Notes: generated by a model not told the origin, from the letters alone. A stretch of 44,502 bases of DNA from Synergistaceae bacterium (GCA_031263445.1 JAISFV010000093.1:1-44502); one strand, 5' to 3'; numbered from the stretch's first letter, positions 16,769 through 24,766 are shown. A program made the numbers and translations.

Positions 16769-17185
16769 TTGGTAAGCCAGGCGACGAAGCCGGAGAAAAC
16801 GAGAATTTATATTTTCCTGCTGGCAGTGGCCGCTGACAGGGTTACGAAATACCTAGCCCTGTCCGGGGCGCTGGGCGAGCTGTACTTTAATCGTGGCGTC
16901 TCCTTCTCCCTTCTGGATGGGTACGCGTCCGTAGGGTTGGCCACGGCGCTCTCGGGGCTTGCCTTGCTGCTGTTCGCCTGTGTCAAAAGCGCCGCGCTCC
17001 GGGCCGCGCCGGGGCTGCCGCTCTTATGGGCCGGAGCGCTGTCGAACCTCGCGGACAGGCTGGTTTACGGCTATGTCATCGATTGGGTCCGCGTCATATT
17101 CTTCATAAACTTGGCGGACTTGTGGCTCTGCCTGGGCGGCATTCTCCTCATAAAGCATTGCTTTGCGCGTGCCCAGGGTAAATGA
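16769..17185 (+). CDS. lspA: Signal peptidase II (prolipoprotein signal peptidase)
   Basis: An inner-membrane aspartyl protease that removes lipoprotein signal peptides at the lipobox. The 138-residue product has the family boxes in order: FNRGVSFSLL (40-49), GALSNLADR (89-97), GYVIDW with Asp105 and NLADL with Asp117; the last two are the expected catalytic pair. About four membrane helices are visible. It is slightly shorter than typical (about 150-165). The start is TTG with AAGGAAGG upstream. It stands alone between the divergent glycosylase gene and the TRAP operon. Its product would process the lipoprotein encoded at 666-1619. Confidence 0.93.
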   Translation: MVSQATKPEKTRIYIFLLAVAADRVTKYLALSGALGELYFNRGVSFSLLDGYASVGLATALSGLALLLFACVKSAALRAAPGLPLLWAGALSNLADRLVYGYVIDWVRVIFFINLADLWLCLGGILLIKHCFARAQGK

Positions 17186-17256
17186 CCGGCACACAGCGTT
17201 TGGCGCGGCTGGTACTGCGGCGCGCTGCTTCGCCCGCAATACTCAGCGTACCGCAA

Positions 17257-17295
17257 CTTAGCCCTTTAGACGCTCAACCTAACGATAAATCAGCC
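17257..17295 (+). repeat. Recurrent intergenic element, copy upstream of the TRAP operon
   Basis: The core reads CTTAGCCCTTTAGA, then a longer spacer, then CTAACGATAAATCAGCC, aligning with the CCCTTTAGG and CTGACGATAAATCAGC blocks of the other copies. The T-rich left part and a clear left arm are not visible. It lies about 205 bases before the TAXI gene. Confidence 0.6.
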
Positions 17296-17321
17296 ATTCC
17301 GTTATTCATATTGAGTAAACT

Positions 17322-17349
17322 ATGATTAAAAAAATCATTAAAAATGATT
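17322..17349. promoter_or_regulatory. Alternating ATGATT/AATCATT half-sites, operator-like
   Basis: Three half-sites occur in a row: ATGATT, AATCATT and AATGATT. The last two form a seven-base inverted repeat with a three-base spacer. Placed just upstream of a -10 box, they could bind a repressor or activator of the TRAP operon. Confidence 0.4.
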
Positions 17350-17371
17350 ATTCTCATGACGCCCTTCTTCG

Positions 17372-17377
17372 TATAAT
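17372..17377 (+). promoter_or_regulatory. Candidate -10 box for the TRAP operon
   Basis: A perfect TATAAT lies 124 bases before the TAXI ATG; the -35 region is weak. The 17186-17500 gap therefore holds a repeat copy, operator-like repeats, this promoter and a hairpin/short-frame leader. Confidence 0.42.
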
Positions 17378-17429
17378 AACGACAAGGTGACTGTCGCATG
17401 CGGCTGTCGCTGTAACGCGCAACGTGGGT

Positions 17430-17488
17430 CCGGCTTGCGGGGAGGAGAAGAAGCCGGAAAAATGAACTTTCGCGATGGCGATATGTGA
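17430..17488 (+). promoter_or_regulatory. TRAP leader: hairpin around a Shine-Dalgarno-like loop and an eight-codon reading frame
   Basis: CCGGCTT (17430) pairs perfectly with AAGCCGG (17451) around a loop containing GGGGAGGAG. It is followed by an ATG at 17462 that encodes MNFRDGDM and stops at TGA 17486, next to the AGGAG ribosome site of the TAXI gene. Translational coupling or leader control is possible but unproven. Confidence 0.35.
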
Positions 17489-17500
17489 GGAGAATGGAAA

Positions 17501-18490
17501 ATGAGGAATAAAATCATCATTATCGGCGCCCTGGCCTTCGTTATCTCAATTATGGCGGCAATGGAAGGCTTCGCAGCGCCGTCAGTGAAGCGCTCTGACT
17601 ATTTCATCACAGTCCTCACAGGCCCGTCGAGCGGGATATATTTCCCGATAGGCGGCGCGTTTTCGACCTTTATCGGCAGCCTTGGCTACAGGACGTCGGC
17701 CACGGCGACGGGGGCGACGGCTGAGAACATCAATGCGCTCCTCACAGGGCAGGGCGAGATGGCGATAGCTATGGCGGACTCGGTGATCCAGGCCGTCGAG
17801 TCATTCGGCGCGTATGAGGGAAAGCCGCCGGCAAAGGATCTGCGGGCGATGATGGGCTTGTGGCCAAATTTCTGTCAGATCGTCACCACTGAGGCCTCGG
17901 GCATCAAGACGTTTGCCGACATGAAGGGCAAGAGAGTCGGGGTCGGCGCACCGAACTCCGGCGTTGAGATGAACGCGCGCATGATGTTCGAGGCGCACGG
18001 CATGTCATACAAGGATTGCAGGGTTGACTACCTCAACTACGGGGAAGCGATCGACCAGATGAAGAACGGCCTCTGCGACGTGGCTTTCGTCACGTCGGGG
18101 CTGGGCAACGCGACGATCATGGAACTGGGGACCTCCACCAAGATCAGGTTCGTCCCGGTCGAGGGGGCGGCACTAAAAAAGCTCATAGGAAAATACCCGT
18201 TCTATATCGAGGCGACCATCCCGGCTGAGACTTACGGCACAGGCAAGGATACCACGACGGCAGCCGTGATGAATATAATGCTGGTCGATTCGAAGCTACC
18301 TGCGGACGTCGTTTACGACCTGCTGTCCAATATCTACTCCCCAAAGGGCCTTGAGGCGATCCAAGGTTCTCACGCGACGGCAAAGATCAATATCAATCTT
18401 GACACGGCCCTGCGCGGCATATTAGGGACCTCTGTCCCGCTCCACGACGGAGCGGCGAGCTTCTACAGGGAAAAGGGCCTGTTGAAGTAG
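17501..18490 (+). CDS. TAXI-family TRAP transporter solute-binding protein
   Basis: A 329-residue periplasmic binding protein. A signal peptide (about 1-26) is followed by FITVLTGPSSGIYFPIGGAF, the N-terminal signature of the TAXI branch of TRAP receptors, then GQGEMAIAMADS and MKGKRVGVGAPNSGVE, also typical. It would capture a substrate, probably a carboxylate or amino acid, for the fused permease encoded downstream, which uses an ion gradient. The ATG is preceded by AGGAG at good spacing. It opens the TRAP operon with the DUF1850 gene 16 bases downstream. The substrate cannot be read from sequence; a gltS gene nearby hints at a diet of organic or amino acids. Confidence 0.94.
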   Translation: MRNKIIIIGALAFVISIMAAMEGFAAPSVKRSDYFITVLTGPSSGIYFPIGGAFSTFIGSLGYRTSATATGATAENINALLTGQGEMAIAMADSVIQAVESFGAYEGKPPAKDLRAMMGLWPNFCQIVTTEASGIKTFADMKGKRVGVGAPNSGVEMNARMMFEAHGMSYKDCRVDYLNYGEAIDQMKNGLCDVAFVTSGLGNATIMELGTSTKIRFVPVEGAALKKLIGKYPFYIEATIPAETYGTGKDTTTAAVMNIMLVDSKLPADVVYDLLSNIYSPKGLEAIQGSHATAKININLDTALRGILGTSVPLHDGAASFYREKGLLK

Positions 18491-18506
18491 CGTAACAGCT
18501 TTTTAG

Positions 18507-19025
18507 ATGCGTACAAAAAAAACAGGAGAACGGGGAAGGCGCTTCTGCGCCCTCCTCACCATCTCCCTTATGCTCGTAACCTGCGCGGTGTTTTGCTGGC
18601 AACCTCCCCGGCCGGCGCGCGCGACAGACGGGACATTCCTGCGGATAAGCGATTGGAAGAGCGGCCACGTTTACGTCGAAGCCAAGGCACAGGCCGGCAG
18701 CCGCCTGTTCTTCGGATGGATCCATTCTCAGGATAAGATCCCATGGAACGAGTACTACCACGTCAACGAAAATTGTTGGCTCATTTTGGACGCGATAACC
18801 TTTCCGGCGTTCGGCGCCGGCATCCCTGAGAACAAAGGACGCGTCTGCTACGTGAAGGACGGGCTGATCCACATGGAAGGGATAGGCCAGCCATTTAAAG
18901 AGCTGGTGTGGCTCAACTCCCACACGGCGACGAGGGACATCATGCTCGACGGCGTCCTAGTAGCCAAGGGGAGTGACCTGCCGCATCACGCGAGGCTGAG
19001 GCTGGCAGTCGGCCCCCGCAATTAA
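18507..19025 (+). CDS. DUF1850-domain protein of the TRAP operon
   Basis: A 172-residue protein with an N-terminal membrane segment (about 13-31) and an exported domain containing FFGWIHSQDKIPWNEYY, which matches the HS...P-x-x-E pattern of DUF1850, and FGAGIPENKG. DUF1850 proteins are regularly encoded between TAXI receptors and fused TRAP permeases; a role as an accessory or small subunit is assumed but not established. No clear ribosome site precedes the ATG, so translation may be coupled to the upstream gene. The permease gene follows after 18 bases. Confidence 0.88.
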   Translation: MRTKKTGERGRRFCALLTISLMLVTCAVFCWQPPRPARATDGTFLRISDWKSGHVYVEAKAQAGSRLFFGWIHSQDKIPWNEYYHVNENCWLILDAITFPAFGAGIPENKGRVCYVKDGLIHMEGIGQPFKELVWLNSHTATRDIMLDGVLVAKGSDLPHHARLRLAVGPRN

Positions 19026-19043
19026 ATATCGGAGGGAGCGGCT

Positions 19044-21104
19044 ATGATGAATGACCTGAAAGATGAGAGACTGGACGCGGCCGTTTCTGGCGCTGCGCGT
19101 GAGGACAACGGCACGGTCTTGGCAGACGAGTCGGAGGACGCCCTGCTGAAGGCCAGGGAAGGCATACTGACGAAAGAGCAACAGGAGCTTATAGGGAAGC
19201 TCGACAAGGAATCCAGCACCAGGTCGTTTGAGAACCCTGTTTTCGCGAAAGTTTTCTACTGGGTGTGCATAGCAGTGTCGATTTACCACTTCGTGACGTC
19301 GTATTACGGAACCCCGGTGGTGCTCAAACACCGTTCCCTGCACGTCGCTATGATGTTGGTGCTGGGCTTTGCCCTGTATCCGTTCAGCAAGAAGAGCAGC
19401 ATGAAAAAGGTCGAGTGGCCTGACGTGGCATTGATAGCGCTTTCCGTGTCCCTGCCCGTATACGTCTGGTTCGGCTATGACGGGATAATCAGCCGGGCGG
19501 GGAACCCGAACACCGCAGATCTCGTCATGGCGACTATCCTGGTCGCGCTCGTCTTAGAAGCGGCGCGCCGTGCAACGGGCTGGGCGCTCACGTCGCTCGG
19601 CATCGTCTTTATTCTGTACGGCCTATACGGGAGGGGCATGCCCGGGATATTCGGACACAGAGGCTACACCTGGCTCCAGCTCTCAAACCACTTCTTCGCC
19701 AATACCGAAGGCATTTACGGTTCGTCGGTCAGCGTGGCGGCAAGCTATATATTCCTGTTCATACTGTTTGGGGCCGTCATGGGGAAATCTGGGATGGGCG
19801 CGTTCTTCAACGACTTTGCCATGGCGCTCGCCGGACATACGAAGGGCGGGCCGGCCAAGGTCTCCGTCATAGCCTCCGGCCTCCTCGGATCCATCAACGG
19901 CTCTGCAGTGGCTAACGTCGTGACCACTGGCGCGTTCACCATCCCCCTGATGAAGAAGACGGGGTACTCCCGCGAGTTCGCCGGCGCGGTCGAGGCGTCA
20001 GCCTCCGTCGGCGGGCAGCTCCTACCCCCGGTCATGGGGGCGGCGGCCTTTATCATGGCTGAAAACTTGGGGATACGCTACTCGGTCATTATCGTTCACG
20101 CGGCCATTCCAGCGCTCCTTTACTACCTGGGCATCATCATCCAGGTTCAGCTCCGCGCCGGCAAGAACAGCCTGCTGGGGCTTCCGCGCGATCAACTGCC
20201 CGTTATCTGGCATGTCATAAAGGACAAGGGGCACCTCCTGATACCTATCGCGGTACTCCTTTACTTCCTTCTGTTCTCCGGCAGAACCGTCATATTCTCG
20301 GCAGTTGTCACGATAATCACGACCATCGCCGTCGCCTGTCTTAAAAAATCGACGAGGATGAGCTTCAAGGACGTCTGTGACTCATTCGCAGAGGGCGCGA
20401 AGGCCACGGTCCCTGTGGCGATAGCCTGCGCCTGTGTGGGCATAATCGTCGGCGTGACCTCCAAGACCGGCTTCGGACTCACGATGGCGAACGCGATAAT
20501 AGCGCTTGGCAGTCAGAGCCTCCTCTTCACGCTGGTGTTTTCGATGATTACGTGTATGATCCTCGGGATGGGCGTCCCGTCGATCCCGGCCTACATCATC
20601 ACGGCGTCCATCGCGGCACCCGCCCTAGTCAAGCTGAACGTCCCCGACGTCGCGGCCCACATGTTCGCCTTTTACTTCGCCATGTTCGCGAACCTCACGC
20701 CCCCGGTGGCGCTGGCGGCGTTCGCGGCAGCCGGGCTGTCGGGCGGCGACCCGATGAAGACGGGCTTCGCTTCCGTGAAGCTCGCCATCGCGGGCTTCAT
20801 AGTCCCGTACATGTTCATCTACTCGCCACAGCTCCTTTTGATCGACACTTCCTTCGCGGAGGGGCTCCGAGTGGCCGTCGGGGCGTGCATAGGCGTGTTC
20901 ATGATAGCGGCGGTCGTGGAGGGTTACCTGTTCGTCCCTATACACCCGTTGCTTCGCGTAGTGACGGCTGTCGGCGCTCTCTGCCTGATAGACAGCGGGA
21001 TAAAGACGGACTTGATCGGTCTTGCGATCCTCGCGCTGCTCCTGTCTGTCCAGTACTTTCTCGCGCGCGCCAAGCGAGACTTGGCACGAGGAGCGCTGTC
21101 GTGA
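19044..21104 (+). CDS. TRAP transporter permease, fused small (4TM) and large (12TM) subunits
   Basis: The 686-residue product is an inner-membrane protein with a hydrophilic N-terminal tail of about 65 residues and many predicted helices. The DctQ-like part comes first, and the DctM-like part includes GSINGSAVANVVTTGAFTIP, FAGAVEASASVGGQLLPPVMG and the MILGMGVPSIPAYI motif typical of large TRAP subunits. It works with the TAXI binding protein in symport with sodium or protons. The ATG has GGAGGG upstream. It is the last transport gene of the operon; the GNAT gene begins 34 bases later. Confidence 0.95.
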   Translation: MMNDLKDERLDAAVSGAAREDNGTVLADESEDALLKAREGILTKEQQELIGKLDKESSTRSFENPVFAKVFYWVCIAVSIYHFVTSYYGTPVVLKHRSLHVAMMLVLGFALYPFSKKSSMKKVEWPDVALIALSVSLPVYVWFGYDGIISRAGNPNTADLVMATILVALVLEAARRATGWALTSLGIVFILYGLYGRGMPGIFGHRGYTWLQLSNHFFANTEGIYGSSVSVAASYIFLFILFGAVMGKSGMGAFFNDFAMALAGHTKGGPAKVSVIASGLLGSINGSAVANVVTTGAFTIPLMKKTGYSREFAGAVEASASVGGQLLPPVMGAAAFIMAENLGIRYSVIIVHAAIPALLYYLGIIIQVQLRAGKNSLLGLPRDQLPVIWHVIKDKGHLLIPIAVLLYFLLFSGRTVIFSAVVTIITTIAVACLKKSTRMSFKDVCDSFAEGAKATVPVAIACACVGIIVGVTSKTGFGLTMANAIIALGSQSLLFTLVFSMITCMILGMGVPSIPAYIITASIAAPALVKLNVPDVAAHMFAFYFAMFANLTPPVALAAFAAAGLSGGDPMKTGFASVKLAIAGFIVPYMFIYSPQLLLIDTSFAEGLRVAVGACIGVFMIAAVVEGYLFVPIHPLLRVVTAVGALCLIDSGIKTDLIGLAILALLLSVQYFLARAKRDLARGALS

Positions 21105-21138
21105 TAGGGTATTGAACAGGCGGGGAAGGGATGGTAGT

Positions 21139-21594
21139 ATGGGTGACGTAGCAATCCGCGACTTCGAGCGCGGCGATCTGGACGAGTACATCAAGATGTC
21201 CGAATCATTTTTCTCATCTGACGCGGTTCAGCATCCTGTCCCGCGCGAATACGTCATCCGGACCTTCGAGGAGTGCATACGGAAAAACCCGTTGCTGCGC
21301 GGCCTGATGCTTGAGATCGGGCATGTCGCTGCGGGTTACGCGCTGCTGTCATTTACCTGGTCTAACGAGGCTGGCGGTCTGTGCGTTTTGCTGGAGGAGG
21401 CATACGTCGTGCCCAGCCATAGAGGGAGAGGCGTCGGAAGCGCCCTGCTCCGTTTCGTGGAGGGCGAGTATGGCGGCAAGGCGAGCCGCTTCCGCCTGGA
21501 AGTCATGCGATCCAACGCTTCGGCAATACGGCTCTACGAAAGGATGGGGTACGAGAGGCTCTATTATATACAGATGGTAAAGGATTTTCCATAA
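21139..21594 (+). CDS. GNAT-family N-acetyltransferase
   Basis: A 151-residue acetyltransferase of the GCN5-related type. AYVVPSHRGRGVGSALLRF is the acetyl-CoA pyrophosphate-binding loop (R/Q-x-x-G-x-G/A), followed by LEVMRSNASAIRLYERMGYER, the usual C-terminal motif. The substrate is unknown. The ATG at 21139 is preceded by GGGAAGGG; a longer frame reaching into the permease gene lacks support. It may be the last gene of the TRAP operon. Confidence 0.9.
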   Translation: MGDVAIRDFERGDLDEYIKMSESFFSSDAVQHPVPREYVIRTFEECIRKNPLLRGLMLEIGHVAAGYALLSFTWSNEAGGLCVLLEEAYVVPSHRGRGVGSALLRFVEGEYGGKASRFRLEVMRSNASAIRLYERMGYERLYYIQMVKDFP

Positions 21595-21598
21595 GGAA

Positions 21599-21695
21599 GC
21601 GCCGATTAATTCACATAAACGACATTTCCCCGTTTATGGGGACACCGCAAGGGTTTGAATTTTCGCCCTTTAGGGCACCTGACGATAAATCGGCC
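21599..21695 (+). repeat. Recurrent intergenic element, gltS leader copy (most complete)
   Basis: Order: GCGCCGATTAATTC left arm, hairpin ATAAACG/CGTTTAT, GGGTTTGAATTTTCGCCC, TTTAGGGC, CCTGAC, GATAAATCGGCC right arm. The arms GCCGATT and AATCGGC are exact inverted repeats. It ends 90 bases before the gltS ATG. Confidence 0.78.
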
Positions 21696-21726
21696 TATCT
21701 AAATCAGATTTCAAGGAGGATTCCGC

Positions 21727-21762
21727 ATCGGAGCTGACCGTCTGCGGCCGGTCAGCTCCGAT
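21727..21762 (+). promoter_or_regulatory. Perfect 14-bp hairpin in the gltS leader
   Basis: ATCGGAGCTGACCG (21727) is exactly complementary to CGGTCAGCTCCGAT (21749) around an eight-base loop. It sits 23 bases before the gltS ATG and just after an AGGAGG that has no start codon at the right distance. No T-run follows, so it is not a simple terminator; an operator, RNA-stability or translational-control role is possible. Confidence 0.6.
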
Positions 21763-21785
21763 AGCGGAGAGCGGGGGTTAATATT

Positions 21786-22991
21786 ATGGACTTAATGGTT
21801 TATTTCGACATCATACAGACTGTCGCGTTCGCGGCGTTTCTCCTGTTCGTCGGGTCGTTCATTCGCGGGAGGTTCCAGGTATTCGATAAGTACAACATCC
21901 CGGCGCCGGTCATAGGCGGCCTGTTGTTCGCCTTCGTAAATCTAGGACTCCAGCAGGCGGACATCGGACTGCGCTTCGACATGACTCTCCAGAGCGTGTT
22001 CATGATCGCGTTCTTCACGTCCATCGGCATGGGCGCGAGCATAAAGCTGCTCAAGGAGGGCGGCGCGAAACTCGTCACGTTCCTTGTCGTGGCATCTGTC
22101 CTTTTGGTGCTGCAAAACCTGGTCTCATGGGGCCTCTCCCTGGTCACAGGGATCAACCCGCTGATCGGCTTGCTCGCAGGCTCCATAACGATGAGCGGGG
22201 GACACGGGACAGGGGCGACCTTCGCCAATTATTTCTCAGAGACTTTCCATTTATATGGGGCCATGGAGGTCGCGATGGCGGCGGCTACGTTCGGCCTGAT
22301 CTCCGGGTCGCTTCTGGGCGGCCCGTTGGCGAGGTATCTCATCGCGAAGAAAAACCTGAAACCCTCGTCCGTCACGGATCCTGGCATAGACGCGGCCGGG
22401 AGTGACCTCACGGTGATCGTGCATCAGCCCATAGCCGAGGGGGACGTGCTCCGCTCGATATTCCAGCTCGCCCTGTGCATGAGCATCGGCGGGGTGCTTT
22501 ACGCATACTTCGTGAGGATAGGGATAAAGGTACCGACCTACCTGTTCGCGCTCTTCGTGGGGATCGTGGTCAGGAACGTGGCTGACTACAAGGGCTGGTA
22601 CAAGGTCAACGTCAGGCTCGTGGAGATGATGGGATCGGCTTCCCTCTCGCTCTTTTTGGCGATGGCGCTCATGTCGATGCAGCTCCGGCAGCTAGCCGGG
22701 CTGGCGGGGCCGCTCCTCGTCATATTGTCAGGGCAGGTTCTGCTCATGCTCGTGTACGCCCTGTTCGTGACGTTCAATTTCTGCGGCAGGGATTACGACG
22801 CGGCCGTGCTGGTGAGCGGACACTGCGGCTTCGGCCTCGGCGCCACGCCGAACGCGATAGCCAACATGCAGGCGATATCGAACAAACACGGACCGGCACC
22901 GAGGGCTTTCTTCCTCGTGTCCATCGTAGGCGCGTTCTTTATCGACATAGTGAACGCCTTAGTGATACAGGGCTTCGTGTCGTTCATGTAA
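21786..22991 (+). CDS. gltS: Sodium/glutamate symporter
   Basis: A 401-residue inner-membrane carrier that brings in glutamate with sodium. The sequence has about ten hydrophobic helices, the early NIPAPVIGGLLFA motif and ITMSGGHGTGATFANYF in the middle with a related GHCGFGLGATPNAIAN near the C-terminus, both typical of the two GltS re-entrant segments. Length is normal. The ATG at 21786 follows GGGGG by eight bases. The gene appears to be its own unit, preceded by the recurrent element and a 14-bp hairpin and followed by strong stem-loops. Synergistetes commonly ferment amino acids, so glutamate uptake fits. Confidence 0.96.
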   Translation: MDLMVYFDIIQTVAFAAFLLFVGSFIRGRFQVFDKYNIPAPVIGGLLFAFVNLGLQQADIGLRFDMTLQSVFMIAFFTSIGMGASIKLLKEGGAKLVTFLVVASVLLVLQNLVSWGLSLVTGINPLIGLLAGSITMSGGHGTGATFANYFSETFHLYGAMEVAMAAATFGLISGSLLGGPLARYLIAKKNLKPSSVTDPGIDAAGSDLTVIVHQPIAEGDVLRSIFQLALCMSIGGVLYAYFVRIGIKVPTYLFALFVGIVVRNVADYKGWYKVNVRLVEMMGSASLSLFLAMALMSMQLRQLAGLAGPLLVILSGQVLLMLVYALFVTFNFCGRDYDAAVLVSGHCGFGLGATPNAIANMQAISNKHGPAPRAFFLVSIVGAFFIDIVNALVIQGFVSFM

Positions 22992-23040
22992 TTCTGATTC
23001 CAAATCGACTCGCCTGTTACGAGTTGATTTAGAATCAGAA
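22992..23040 (+). terminator. Long stem-loop after gltS
   Basis: Two 21-base arms (22992-23012 and 23020-23040) pair with one mismatch and one G-U around a seven-base loop immediately after the gltS stop. There is no T-run, so it may act as an RNA 3' stabiliser or a bidirectional terminator. Confidence 0.55.
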
Positions 23041-23055
23041 TAAGATAAAGAAATC

Positions 23056-23081
23056 GGAAACGGCGCGACGGTGCCGTTTCC
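23056..23081. terminator. Stem-loop between the convergent gltS and Hpt genes
   Basis: GGAAACGGC and GCCGTTTCC form a perfect nine-base stem with an eight-base loop. On the minus strand it is followed by GATTTCTTTATCTT, so it probably ends Hpt transcription. Confidence 0.55.
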
Positions 23082-23157
23082 GCAAAAAATTTCAATGATA
23101 TAGATGATTGCCCGGGACAAAACTCTGCGGTTTTACGCCGGGCGTTTCCTTAGATCC

Positions 23158-23526
23158 CTACTCCAGGTTCACCCCGGCGCGGACGGCGTCGAGCGCGCGG
23201 TTCAATTCGCTCGAAAATTTTCCCATCGCGCCTTCCAGCTCAGGGGCAGCGCTCCCGGTTTTGCAAATCGTCTCGACAGCGAGGCTCGCCGAGTAGAGAT
23301 CATCAGCGCCCAGATTGCCGCCAAGCCCTTTCATGGTGTGCGCCAAGTGAGACGCGCCTTCTAAGTCGTTCCCGTCAACCGCCGCGCGCAGTTTCCCGTA
23401 AAAATCAGAGTACTCGGCCAGGAAGCGGGCCAAGAGCTTCTCATACAGTTTTTTGTTGTTGCCCAGCCTCGCCATGGCATCCTTTACGTTGAAAGCCGAT
23501 CCAACGCTACTACCGTCTGACATCAT
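23158..23526 (-). CDS. Stand-alone Hpt phosphotransfer protein
   Basis: The 122-residue protein is a single histidine phosphotransfer domain. HLAHTMKGLGGNLGA contains the phospho-accepting His63 and the glycine-rich turn that follows it in Hpt domains. Such proteins relay phosphate between receiver domains. Both hybrid kinases in this window (9039-13806) end in receivers and lack Hpt domains, so this protein is a plausible partner, although it is 10 kb away and the pairing is inference. The ATG at 23526 has GGAGG six bases upstream. It is transcribed convergently to gltS and divergently from mreB. Confidence 0.9.
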   Translation of the reverse strand: MMSDGSSVGSAFNVKDAMARLGNNKKLYEKLLARFLAEYSDFYGKLRAAVDGNDLEGASHLAHTMKGLGGNLGADDLYSASLAVETICKTGSAAPELEGAMGKFSSELNRALDAVRAGVNLE

Positions 23527-23647
23527 ATCCAGCCTCCCTCATGCTGCCAAATGCCTGCATGAATGAAGTATACCATTAGCCCCCGCAGTTTGGACGCCCG
23601 AGAAATATTTTCGCGAAATCCGGCAGATGAACCTGAATATGTGGTAC

Positions 23648-23653
23648 TATACT
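23648..23653 (+). promoter_or_regulatory. Candidate -10 box for the mreB operon
   Basis: TATACT lies 58 bases before the mreB ATG; the -35 region is weak. The facing strand has TATACT at 23567-23572 toward the Hpt gene, so the 180-base gap may hold divergent promoters. Confidence 0.35.
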
Positions 23654-23710
23654 CGACACGGAGTTTAGTGTCACCGCTGGTTGATCTGTGCGGAAAGCGA
23701 GGCAATATAT

Positions 23711-24766
23711 ATGTTTAAATTTTTGTCCGGCCTCTTTAGCCGGGATATAGGGATAGATCTGGGCAGCGCGAATATCGTGGTCTACGTCAAAGGCAAGGGC
23801 ATCACCATCGACGAGCCGTCCGTGCTCGCGGTGAGGAAGGTCGGCAGCAAGGGCAAGAAGGAAGTCATCGCCTTCGGGCATCCAGCGAAGAGGATGATCG
23901 GCAAGACGCCGCTGGGCATAGAGACCGTCCGTCCTCTCCAGCACGGGGTCATCGCCGATTTCGACATGACGGAGCAGATGGTCGGGCATTACATGTCCGG
24001 CGCGAATCAGAAGCGCCGTCTGCTCGCCCACCCGAGGGTCGCTATCTGCGTCCCGGCGTGCGTCACCGAGGTCGAGAAGCGCGCCGTGGTGGACGCGACG
24101 CTCGGCGCGGGCGCCAGGGAGGCGTTCGTCGTCGAGGAGCCGCTGGCGGCGGCGCTAGGGACAGGACTCCCGATAAACGAGCCGCGCGGCAACATGGTCG
24201 TCGACATCGGCGGCGGCACGAGCGAGGTGGCGGTGCTGTCGCTCGGCGGGGTCGTCATAAGCAACTCGCTCCGCACTGCGGGGGACGACTTCGACAACGC
24301 CATTATCGCGATGATGCGCCAGAATTATACGCTCTCTATCGGCGACAGCACGGCGGAAGAGGTCAAATTCAACATAGGCTCCGTCATCCCGCTGGATGAA
24401 GAGCTGGAGATGGAGGTCAAGGGACGCGACCTGATGGACGGGCTGCCAAAGGTGGTCAGGGTCTCCTCCGCCGAGGTCAGGGAGGCCATCGAGCCCATTA
24501 TCCTCCGCATAGAGGACATGCTCCGTTACGCCGTGGAACAAACCCCCCCGGAACTCGTCAAGGACATCGTCGACCAAGGGCTGGTGCTCACAGGCGGCAG
24601 CTCCCAGCTCAGGGGGCTCAGCACCCGCTTCTCGGAGGTCATGAACGTGCCGGTCCACATGGCCGAACAGCCCCTCTATTCGGTGGCTATCGGCCTCGGC
24701 AAACTCTTAGAGACTGTCGACAGGGGGGACAAAATAGCCGTGACGGTCGATCACTCGACAGTGTAG
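23711..24766 (+). CDS. mreB: Rod-shape determining protein MreB (actin-like)
   Basis: A 351-residue bacterial actin that forms membrane-bound filaments and guides lateral wall synthesis. SRDIGIDLGSANIVVYVKGKG is the phosphate-1 motif, VVDIGGGTSEVAVLSLGG the phosphate-2 motif and LVLTGGSSQLRGL the adenosine motif. The N-terminal MFKFLSGLFS is the amphipathic membrane-binding helix of Gram-negative MreB. The ATG at 23711 with GAGG upstream gives the usual length. It begins the cluster mreB-mreC-mreD-mrdA. Confidence 0.97.
   Translation: MFKFLSGLFSRDIGIDLGSANIVVYVKGKGITIDEPSVLAVRKVGSKGKKEVIAFGHPAKRMIGKTPLGIETVRPLQHGVIADFDMTEQMVGHYMSGANQKRRLLAHPRVAICVPACVTEVEKRAVVDATLGAGAREAFVVEEPLAAALGTGLPINEPRGNMVVDIGGGTSEVAVLSLGGVVISNSLRTAGDDFDNAIIAMMRQNYTLSIGDSTAEEVKFNIGSVIPLDEELEMEVKGRDLMDGLPKVVRVSSAEVREAIEPIILRIEDMLRYAVEQTPPELVKDIVDQGLVLTGGSSQLRGLSTRFSEVMNVPVHMAEQPLYSVAIGLGKLLETVDRGDKIAVTVDHSTV

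Noticed and set aside
17351-17377. An iron-box (Fur) site before the TRAP operon
   Set aside because: The AATGATTATTCTCAT stretch only loosely matches the Fur consensus and nothing in the operon points to iron.
21681-21690. The GACGATAAAT block of the repeated element as a sigma-28 (flagellar) -10 box
   Set aside because: It resembles GCCGATAA, but the expected TAAA-type -35 is missing in all copies and the downstream genes are not motility genes.
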